Shown in pieces: positions 55,875-64,000 of a stretch of 64,000 nucleotides of DNA (positions are counted from its first letter, which is position 1; each line of letters starts with the position of its first letter). A program made the translations under genes and the position numbers. The stretch is from Tetrapyrgos nigripes (taxonomy: Eukaryota; Basidiomycota; Agaricomycetes; Agaricales; Campanellaceae): positions 248,001 to 312,000 of the forward strand of contig JAACJM010000087.1 of assembly GCA_013368315.1 (NCBI GenBank), written 5' to 3'. Under the pieces are notes generated by a model. The model was not told the DNA's origin, did no database searches, and saw only the letters and a list, made by a program, of their open reading frames with translations.

Positions 55875-56686
55875 ATGTCTACCACATCGGACGATAATGC
55901 CTCGGTTTTGAATACTGGTGCCGCTAATGCACCCACCTCCAACAGTGGTGGTGCTCCGACTGACACTACCAATGCTCCTGCGGGTACCAGTGGTGCTACC
56001 ACTAATGTCACCCAAGGTAGCCATTGCAACACTGTTCCCAATCCACCCGGGAGTAACAATCCACCTCCTGGGAGCTCCCCATCCACCACTTCCCCTTCAG
56101 GTAGCAACACTCGAACCAAGATCCTCGTTCCCAAAGCTACCCTGGCTGAATGTCACGCAAACATCAAGTTTCGAAGGTTGGGGCGGTTTTGGAGATTCAG
56201 GAGAAATTGCGTTCGGTTCAAGGGATGTCAGATCAGGATCAGAAGGGTGGTTTGGCAGCATTTCTGGAGATGCTCAACAGTGCTGATAAAGAAGAGGATA
56301 ATGCAGTGGATAAAGGAAAGAAAATGGTTCTCAACGCAGATGATTCGCCACATGATAATGATGTTTCCAATCCACCCCATCCAAACAAGAAGGCTGCAAA
56401 GGTCAACGACAGAGAATAGCCCTGGTCCAGTGGCAATCTGTTGTTGGCGGTTGCTATGAACGACCTTTCCCCTATCTGTCATCAAACTTTGCACCTCCTA
56501 TCCAAAAATCTTGAAGATCCCAAGAAAGCTCTTCAGTCCCTCCAATCATCCCCTCTTTGCCCTGATCTGCTGGAATCTGAGCTCAAAGCCATTTTGCTCA
56601 GTAAACCAGTCAATCTTGACGTCGTTTTCACCTCCTTATACTCCAACTCGTACACAGAAGATCACACTGGGTGCAAACACTTGTAA
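55875..56686 (+). pseudogene. Gag-like retroelement ORF, frameshifted
   Basis: It starts MSTTSDDNASVLNTG, followed by an Asn/Thr/Ser/Gly/Pro-rich low-complexity segment (GSNNPPPGSSPSTTSPSGSN) and KILVPKATLAECHANIK. A frameshift at about 56160-56170 moves the reading to VGAVLEIQEKLRSVQGMSDQ and GGLAAFLEMLNSADKEEDNA. A TAG at 56417-56419 interrupts the same frame, which resumes LLLAVAMNDLSPICHQTLHL and ends PVNLDVVFTSLYSNSYTED. A pattern with P, then VNLDVVF, is common in gag-like or recombinase-associated fungal element proteins, but assignment is tentative. The low-complexity disordered start and LTR-like upstream arm support a retroelement. Confidence 0.45.
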
Positions 56687-57545
56687 ATCCTCTGCTTTAC
56701 TAAGGTTTTACCAATCAATATGTAAGACTCCTTGTCATACATTAGTATTACAAGAGACAGAAAAAATTAGAACAACCTTGGATGACCATTGTAAGTCACA
56801 AAGAAATACCATGTACTTTCAGTGTGACTTGCTGTCACTGTATACCCTTGGTTGATATACTGTGGAATTACACAGGAATTTCAGAGTGACTTGTTGTCAC
56901 AATATGTCATGTAGTAAGACACATAGGAAATACTGGAGTATTTCAGTGTGACAGATAATCACAGTATGACAAACAGTAAGGCAAGAGAGATTTACAAAGG
57001 ACTTACAAGGAAGCAAAATCTGCAGGAAATTTACAAAGTGACAATCAAGTCACAGTAATACACTTGTAAGACTAGCTGTATTATGAAGGAATTACAAGAA
57101 ACATTTGCTACAAACACTGGTAAATCCTCAGCCTTACTAGAGTATTACAAGAGTATTATGGGGAACCAATTAATATGTAAGTTGCCTTGACTTACAAATG
57201 TATTACAAAATAGACAAAAAATGAGGACTATTCTGAAAGACTGTTGTAAGCTGCAAGGACATACCATGGACTTTCAGTGTGAGGCTTTGTCACAGTATAG
57301 CATTGAAGAGCATACAGTGGAATTACCAGGTGACTTTTTTGTCACAGTATGTCTTCTTGTAAAACAGAACTGAAATACCAGAGTATTTCAGTGTGAGATA
57401 ATGTCATGGTAAGACAATTTGTAAACTAAGTAAAAGTTACAGAGGACTTACCAGAAGGTAGAACTTGAAAGTCTTGGGTAAGACTGCTCATATTTACACT
57501 GAATTTACAGAGGGACAGCTAGAAGGGAATTACAAGATGCAGGTT
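56671..57545. repeat. Left subterminal array: two units of about 436 bp with palindromic GTGAC/GTCAC boxes
   Basis: A unit beginning caaacact-gtaaatcctc is present at 56672 and again at 57108. Within both, the box GTGAC-N5-6-GTCAC, usually in the context tttcagtgtgac...gtcacagtat, recurs: 56823, 56886, 56948 (half diverged), 57038, 57278 (half diverged), 57330, and 57392 (diverged). Words ttacaagagac and acttgtaagac accompany them. The same elements are found at 62081-62210, on the far side of the Harbinger genes. This suggests subterminal transposase-binding repeats of one large element. Confidence 0.7.
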
Positions 57546-58221
57546 TTAAAAGTCTATCTCGTAAGTGGATGACTTCCCATGGGCGTTAGGATCCCAAATT
57601 ATTTTCTAAATCACTGTAAGCGACCTTAGGCGAGGTTTGCCGACCCCGTAGCACTGCCAATTTTGTCGGAGTTTCAATCTCAAGGCCTTCGTAAATTTTC
57701 ATCTGGTCGAGGCCCCCGACCCCCTCTCCCAAACCAGAATGGTCTTCCCAGATGACTTAGCCATCGCTTGCGAGGCTATACGGAGTTAGAAGATTGCGAC
57801 AGCTTATTTACCACACGACCAGACGTGATCTTGACGCGTCATTTGCGCGTATGCCAAAGCTGTTCCTTTCCTTCCTCCTCGCGTTTTTGAGCTCAGTCTT
57901 TGGTAGGAGATCTTGATTTTCGGCTTACACATGTAACCACTGGTATCCAGGAATTTGAGACACCAAGGACTCCCAACGGCCTGTTCAATTGCCTTCAACC
58001 CTTGTTACTGCCATGAAAATTCCTTTATATCACGTTGCTTTTGTGTTGCCTGAGGGTATGCTCACTTTTCTTTCGTTACATGAGCTGCCGACATCTACAA
58101 CTTCAGGGAAGACCTCTTCCTCACTCTTGTCCTGGCCAACAAGCATATGCTTCATATGTTGGTCTCATTTTCTCCCATTTTTATCGTACGGTCTAGATAC
58201 GTTAGATTGAGTCCTAGTGAA
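57546..58221. other. 5' region of the Harbinger accessory gene, no gene supported
   Basis: No coding feature or repeat is recognised; it probably holds upstream regulatory sequence of the gene at 58296. Confidence 0.35.
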
Positions 58222-58295
58222 TATAAAAGCCCTCACTTTACATCCACATTCTGCATCTTCGAGCCCTTACCCACCCTACTCTCCAAACCCACATC
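58222..58295 (+). promoter_or_regulatory. Core promoter and 5' UTR of the SANT-like gene
   Basis: A TATAAAAG box lies at about 58223, some 73 bp before the ATG at 58296, with a pyrimidine-rich leader between them. Confidence 0.5.
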
Positions 58296-60464
58296 ATGTC
58301 TGCACCCCACGGCACTGGAAAATGGTATGTTGACGAACACGGACGTGAATATGTCCTGGGACTGGATGGACGTTGGACCCTTCGTGATTTGACATCAGCC
58401 TCTTCAGTAAGCTTTGTACATATCTTTTTTTTTGCGTTACAGGATTACACGAGACTAACTTATCCGAACAGAGGCTTCTGAGCTTGTCAGAAACTTTTGG
58501 GAGTTTAACAAATGCTTCTTCAATGGTATGCACATGTTCTCCATTCTTATGCATTTCTCATTGTACCTCAGAATCCTCGTTCCTTTCCGAATTTGAATGG
58601 TCTCAACACCCCCGCTACCTTCAATGGAACTTCCAGTCCACAATATAATGTAAGCACTCATGCACGGAGCCATCTTAGGCCTATCATCACTGATCCAATA
58701 CATATTCACAGTTCACAGTCCCATTCGAATCCGTCGATCGCAGCCTGCTCGCTACACTCAATGCTGGGAGCTATGCCGGTGTTCCCACTATCCCTAACGT
58801 AGTGCCAACTGGGGAACACACTATCAACCCAGCTGATATCCCACTCCCAGCGGAATCTGATGATGAGATCGTCCCTATGGATCAGATCCTACCAGCCCCA
58901 GGTTCTAATTCCACGCACAGTGCTTCTGGTTGAAATTTGGGAATGACCCGTGCGGGTGAATCGAAGTCAACGGCGGGAAATGCAAAGGCTAAGGGAAAGG
59001 CCAAGGAGGGTACTTCTGTCGATAACACTAACTCCAAAAAGCTATCCTCCAAGCGCAAAGCTGCTGCTTCAGCTGTGGAGCCTCTCGAGAAGTGCCAGAA
59101 GGGTCCAGCAGTGGGCTCTGCTAATTACTCAGCCGAAGATCTGGAGGTTCTTTTTGCCATCTTACGAGAACAACTTCCATTAGGTATGTGAGGTTGGGCT
59201 GCAGCGATGGATTCGTACAATGAGGAAGTCGAGAGAATTGGGCAGCCAACACGTACTGCAAAATCATTGGAGCTGAAGTTCAAACAGGTATGAGTACAAG
59301 TTTATGTACATATGTACATATGTTCCATTGGAAAATGATACCTGGCTTTGATTCATCTAGCTTGTCAAGACCACGAAGCCTACTGGAGATGGAGAGCTTC
59401 CACCTCATGTTGAAGAAGCTCTCGAAATCGAGGATCTCATGCAGACTAGAGCCACAACTAGGGACCTTGACAATGAAGACATCATCAACGAGCCTGAGGA
59501 TGAATTGGAAGCTAATGAGGCAGAGCGTGAAGGTGGTGAAACTTCCAAACAGAAGTCTGTGATCAAGGTCCAGGAGAAGGAGAATGTTCCATTATCAAAC
59601 AAGGTTCGTGAATTCGATTTCAATTAGTTATTTGAAATTTCTGAGTTTCTGAGGAACATATATTAAGCCTGGATTGACTGCTGCTCCCCGTGCTACCATA
59701 GCTGTCAAACGAGAACGTTCATCAAAAGCGACAAGTAACGACTTCTTTGCCACGATCTCGTCAGCTTTGGATCCCGCTGCACAAAGAATCCATGATGAAG
59801 AAAACACGAATCGTTCATTCACAAACTCACAGCTCATCATGCTCAACAGTCAGGTTTGGGAACTTCAGCGGACAATCGACAATTTGCGCCAGCAGGTCTC
59901 ACAAGCTGAGTGTCGCGCTGATCGTGCAGAAGCTCGTGCAGACAGAACGGAGATGCTTTCGTTGATTCAAGGTCAGGCTCAGCAAACTCAGCACTCCAGT
60001 CAAAATACCCCCAACATGGGTGCTCGCTTTCATGATCGTTCCTGCTCCCGTGGTCGTCAACGCAATGTACCTCCTGCCCCTCGTTCACGACGAATCATTC
60101 GAAGAGACACACACTATCCCGAGGGAGGAAGATCTGTTATGTACTTTGATCTTGATGAGATGGCAGAGAATGGAGAGGAATTCGACGATTACACTCGTCC
60201 TGACAATGGTGCTGGTCCTCGAGACTACTTTACTGAGGTCACCTCTCCTTGTACATGTTCGTTTTTTTTGCTGTATCAACGATGATTTGATTCAAGCATT
60301 GTTTTACAGAACCCGAGTCGGTCGATGAGAGTATGAATGCTGGTCCTTCCGACAAACGTACTGAGCGTCAACGTCCTTCAACACCCTCTGATTGGTCAAT
60401 TGAGTATGTTGACTCTCCTAGTCAATCGAGAGCTGGCTCTCCCTCATCTCCTACTCGCAATTGA
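58296..60464 (+). pseudogene. Harbinger accessory protein: SANT/Myb-like domain plus coiled coil, with in-frame stops
   Basis: Exons read 58296-58406, 58472-58525, 58572-58649, 58712-59287, about 59361-59604 and about 59668-60250, plus a C-terminal part to 60464. The start is MSAPHGTGKWYVDEHGREYV. A TGA at 58931-58933 interrupts the frame before MTRAGESKSTAG (ATG at 58943). A SANT/trihelix-like block follows: YSAEDLEVLFAILREQLPLG, a second TGA at 59189-59191, then GWAAAMDSYNEEV and RTAKSLELKFKQL. Then come acidic linkers, a coiled coil (LNSQVWELQRTIDNLRQQVS, residues with ADRAEARADR), and an Arg/Ser-rich tail. PIF/Harbinger elements encode such a DNA-binding partner that brings the transposase to the termini. 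It converges on the DDE gene with 63 bp between stop codons. The two TGAs could be mutations, or the part from 58943 could be a shorter protein. Confidence 0.65.
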
Positions 60465-60527
60465 TACATATATTGTTAGTGATTCGTATGTAGTGAATGG
60501 TAGACGTATACATGTGACAAAAGTCTT

Positions 60528-61873
60528 TCAAATATCTTCTTCTACCATATAGAATTTCCTTACCCTGTCATTTCGCCTCTGCTCTCCAAATACCATGTTT
60601 TCAAATTCATTCCAAACCTGCTCTTGCTCATTGGCTTGCCAGATTTCCAGATAAACACTCCGTATCTGATTGTACCCGACCGTTTGTGTTCGGAGATTAT
60701 GAAGTCGGAAACACAATTCCAACAAATCTGCCCTACCAGCATCATCATTGACATCAAGAGGTATATGTAGCCTCCCAAAGCTGCCCTGAATACTCCTCAT
60801 ACCCCACTCTGCTGTCTGACGAAAGGATAGAAGTTGTTGATTGACGAGTATAAGATTGGAACATTCGATCGGATCTGCTGGCAGTCGTGTTCCCTCCTTG
60901 ATTGGAGCACAGATGCATCCAGCAATCTGATCAGTCCCTCGAGGAAAGGCCATGTCTGCTATGAGGTAGTATCCCTCGGGCGTACGTGTAAGAAGTTTGT
61001 TGTAAATGGAATGTGCGACTCGAGAATCATGCCAACTCCCTGGTGCATTGAGCCGACATGCAATGATCACACCTATATGGTACTATAAATCAGTACTTGA
61101 ACATGGGCTGTTGAAGCTGACCATACCTTCGGGGCTGAAGCACAGAACATTACTGATGTAGTGTTCATGGAGCCAGCCATTGTAGGTGGCATTCTCGATT
61201 TCTTCATCAGAAGATGTCTGGACAGGCAGTTTAAGTCCATCAATGGATCCAAAAGCACCGGTAAGCAGAGGGTGTCTTGCAACCATCAGGCTCTCCAACT
61301 CCACAAATTTGTCACCCTCCGGGAAATGAATACATGCTTCATCAAAAGTATTGACCGCCCAAAATTAAGATATTGCGACACGGTAGTTGGTATGAGAGGA
61401 AAGATTTGCATGAGGGAGACATCACACATTGTAGAGTTAAGGTAATGAAGGAGAAGACCCAAAGCACCAGCTGCATCGAGGGAACGATGATAGACACCCG
61501 GCTCAGACACTGCTGGTACGTCCTGACGAGTGATCGTGTTCTCATTCCAATACCTCTCGAAACCACTATCCAAAATCCTCTGAAACACCGCTACATTCAA
61601 TCCCATCGTCGTAATAAATGCCCGGTCATTCCTCCCTTCGTAAAGAACCTGCCAGGGTGTTTGGGAGCGAGGGTTGGGTAGGAGATATGGCCTGGTAAGA
61701 TACAGACGACGTTCCAAGCGTCTCTCTGAACGTATACGTTGAGACTCGAGGGCACCATAGTATATGTATGCAGTGGCCAATATGAGGACATGTTGTGTGC
61801 TCTCCTCCTCCCGGTATCGAGTGTTGTCCTCTGAAAGCTGCAGGAGAAGCAGTGCATCGTCGAGGTCGTCCAT
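60528..61873 (-). pseudogene. PIF/Harbinger DDE transposase, frameshifted
   Basis: The minus-strand start MDDLDDALLLLQLSEDN is at 61873. The first exon reads FITTMGLNVAVFQRILDSGF, GALGLLLHYLNSTMCDVSL and TTVSQYLNFGR (a helix-turn-helix-like part typical of the family). The frame then shifts by one at about 61365 and continues FDEACIHFPEGDKFVELESL and GAFGSIDGLKLPVQ. A 54-bp intron at 61073-61126 leads to VIIACRLNAPGSWHDS and stops at 60528. The catalytic triad of DDE_Tnp_4 is visible: D in GSIDGLKLP, D in YYLIADMAFP, and E in TAEWGMRSIQGSFGRL. The enzyme would cut and paste the element with its SANT-like partner. Apart from the single frameshift it is well preserved, so inactivation seems recent, unless a very short intron hides the shift. 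A start at 61909 is also possible. Confidence 0.85.
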
Positions 61874-62059
61874 CGTGATACGCAAGAGGCAAGTGAGCTT
61901 ATGATGCAATATTGCCAGTATCGATCAGCAAATTTTCTATCAGAGCTAAATACAGAAATGGTCGGCGGTCTAGAACAAAAAAGCTAAACAAGTACAGACG
62001 CTGCCGGTGTTTGATCTAGAAAAATATTCTAGAAGTCATCCAGTCTCTGGAAAAAATCT

Positions 62060-62385
62060 GCATGCTAAATGGAGAATATACAGTGTGACAGACTGGTCAC
62101 AGTAAGACACTTGTAAGTCACAAGACATTACAATGACTTTACTGAAAAGTGACTATTTTGTAAGTCATCATGTATATCCAATGGACTTACAAGAGACTTG
62201 TTGGATGGATTTGCAGTGCATGTCAATTAAGTAATACAGAAGGGCTTACTGAAAATTTACAGGATCTAATACAATGAATTCATTCAACCAGGTTAAAGTA
62301 ATACAGAAGGGCTTACTGAAAATTTACAGGATCTAATACAATGAATTCATTCAACCAGGTTAATTAAATTTTACTAAATATAAAT
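62060..62385. repeat. Right subterminal region with palindromic box and a 67-bp tandem duplication
   Basis: gtgac-agactg-gtcac at 62085-62100 and the words cacttgtaagtcac and ttacaagagacttg match the left array at 56.7-57.5 kb. A 67-bp unit (gtaatacagaagggcttact onward) is repeated exactly at 62231-62297 and 62298-62363. The outer end of the element is not fixed. Confidence 0.7.
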
Positions 62386-62444
62386 AGACAGCTCAGGCTG
62401 GACAGGAAAAGGGCAGACTACTGTGTCTGCCTTATCTTCTGCAT

Positions 62445-64000
62445 CATCAGCTCAGTCTGTTACATCTGCCCCATCTGCCTTGTCTGCCTTGTCTGCCTTG
62501 TGTGCCCCATCTGCCCCATCTGCCTTGTGTGCCCCATCTGCCTTGTCTGCCTTGTCTGCCCCATCTGCTCCGTCTGCCTCATCTGCCTCGTCTGCTCTGT
62601 CTGGCTCGTCTGGCTCGTCTGCTCCGTCTGGCTCGTCTGGCTCGTCTGCTCCGTCTGGCTCGTCTGGCTCGTCTGCTCCGTCTGGCTCGTCTGCTCCGTC
62701 TGGCTCGTCTGGCTCGTCTGCTCCGTCTGGCTCGTCTGCTCCGTCTGGCTCGTCTGGCTCGTCTGCTCCGTCTGCCTCGTCTGCTCTGTCTGCCTCGTCT
62801 GCCTCGTCTGCTCCGTCTGGCTCGTCTGGCTCGTCTGCTCCATCTGCCTCGTCTGGCTCGTCTGCTCTGTCTGCCTCGTCTGCTCTGTCTGCCTCGTCTG
62901 CTCTGTCTGCCTCGTCTGCTCTGTCTGCCTCGTCTGCCTCGTCTGCTCCGTCTGCCTCGTCTGCCTCGTCTGCTCCATCTGCCTCGTCTGGCTCGTCTGC
63001 TCCGTCTGCCTCATCTGCTCCGTCTGCCTCGTCTGCTCCGTCTGCCTCGTCTGCCTCGTCTGCCTCATCTGCGCCGTCTGCCTCATCTCTCCCTGTCTGC
63101 CACGTCTGCTCTGTCTGCCCCGTCTGCCATGTCTGCTCCATCTGCCCCGTCTGCCTCGTCTGCTCCGTCTGCCTCATCTGCCTCGTAGACGGAGCAGATG
63201 AGGCAGACAGAACAGACAAGACAGACAAGGCAGACACAGCAGATGCAGCAGACAGAGCAGACAAGGCAGACCAGGCAGACGGAGCAGACACAGAGCAGAT
63301 GATGCAGATGACACAGACAGAGCAGATGAGGCAGACGGAGCAGACGACGCAGACGGGGCAGACGACGCAGACGACGCAGACGACGCAGACGACGCAGACG
63401 GGGCAGATGACGCAGACGGGGCAGATGACGCAGACGACACAGACGGGGCAGATGACGCAGACGACGCAGACGGTGCAGATGGGGCAGACCAGGCAGACAG
63501 GGCAGACAGAGCAGACAGGGCAGATGACGCAGACGACACAGATGGGGCAGATGACGCAGACGACGCAGACGGTGCAGATGGGGCAGACCAGGCAGACAGG
63601 GCAGACAGAGCAGACAGGGCAGACAGAGCAGACGGGGCAGACAGAGCAGCCGGGGCAGACGGGGCAGACGAGGCAGACGGAGCAGACATGGCAGATGGGG
63701 CAGACAAGACAGGCAGGGCAGACGGAGCAGACAAGGCAGACAAGGCAGATGGAGCAGACAAGGCAGACATGGCAGACGGGGCAGACAAGACAGGCAGGGC
63801 AGACGGAGCAGACAAGGCAGACAAGGCAGACGGAGCAGACAACGCAGACAACGCAGACGGAGGGAGACGGAGCAGACAAGGCAGATGGAGCAGACAAGGC
63901 AGAGGGAGCAGACAAGGCAGAGGGAGCAGACAAGGCAGACAAGGCAGATGGGGCAGACAAGGCAGACAGGGCAGACAAGGCAGACGGGGCAGACAAGGCA
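62445..64000. repeat. GCAGAC/GTCTGC minisatellite with central strand inversion
   Basis: From about 62445 to 63181 the plus strand is built from 9-bp words such as ctcgtctgc, ctcgtctgg and tccgtctgg. From 63194 to the window end it is built from their reverse complements (gcagacgag, gcagacaag). The switch occurs at a perfect 15-bp hairpin, gtctgcctcatctgc (63167-63181) and its complement (63194-63208), with a 12-base loop. All long open frames over this region (up to 514 codons) follow from the lack of stop codons in the 9-bp unit. They are not credible genes. The repeat runs past the window end. Confidence 0.92.

Noticed and set aside
62452..63996. Long open frames, up to 514 codons, Cys/Val- or Asp/Glu/Ala-rich
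   Set aside because: They are by-products of a 9-bp repeat without stop codons; frames are open on both strands and in several phases.

Overview
The window looks like repeat-rich, non-core chromosomal DNA of a filamentous fungus, most likely a mushroom-forming basidiomycete (Agaricomycetes). This is an inference from the gene types and from many short 50-75 bp GT-AG introns, not from a species match. No prokaryotic operon, rRNA, convincing tRNA or CRISPR array is visible. Almost everything is an NLR-type immune-receptor gene, a pseudogene, or a transposon of a recognisable class.

Layout. 1-3.6 kb: C-terminal part of a NACHT-ankyrin (NLR-like) gene fused to a second, larger ankyrin ORF by an out-of-frame internal duplication. 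3.6-8.6 kb: downstream region with a clean hAT MITE (8-bp target duplication) and a decayed 5-oxoprolinase gene. 9.7-13.0 kb: a second, apparently intact NACHT-ankyrin gene (7 exons, 909 codons) behind a duplicated TATA promoter. 13.0-16.3 kb: a second copy of the same downstream block, again with a 5-oxoprolinase pseudogene, so about 5-8 kb is segmentally duplicated. 18.0-25.9 kb: a full-length Helitron protein (HUH/Y2 Rep plus PIF1 helicase) ending in a cysteine-protease-like domain. 26-31.5 kb: nested wreckage made of a Gypsy gag-protease fragment, a hAT transposase pseudogene with an insertion, and simple repeats. 31.7-35.8 kb: minisatellite, dispersed repeats and a terminal-inverted-repeat element. 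35.8-43.4 kb (minus): a second, divergent Helitron carrying frameshifts and a stop. 43.6-44.6 kb: two bZIP-domain fossils. 45.3-53.6 kb: two or three multi-exon hypothetical genes and a tandem repeat. 54.4-56.7 kb: head-to-head inverted LTR-like arms and a gag-like ORF. 56.7-62.4 kb: a PIF/Harbinger element with two convergent genes (SANT/coiled-coil protein and DDE transposase), flanked by arrays of a small palindromic box. 62.4-64 kb: a minisatellite that reverses strand at its centre.

The genes do not form a pathway. The two themes are a rapidly diversifying NLR locus and layers of DNA transposons. The observations I rate highest are the C-terminal protease-like domain shared by two divergent Helitrons, the near-identical but position-specifically variable ankyrin arrays with the out-of-frame recombination junction, and the GTGAC-N5-6-GTCAC box arrays around the Harbinger element. 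Exon boundaries were read by eye from splice signals and reading frame. Family names rest on motif recognition, since no search could be run.
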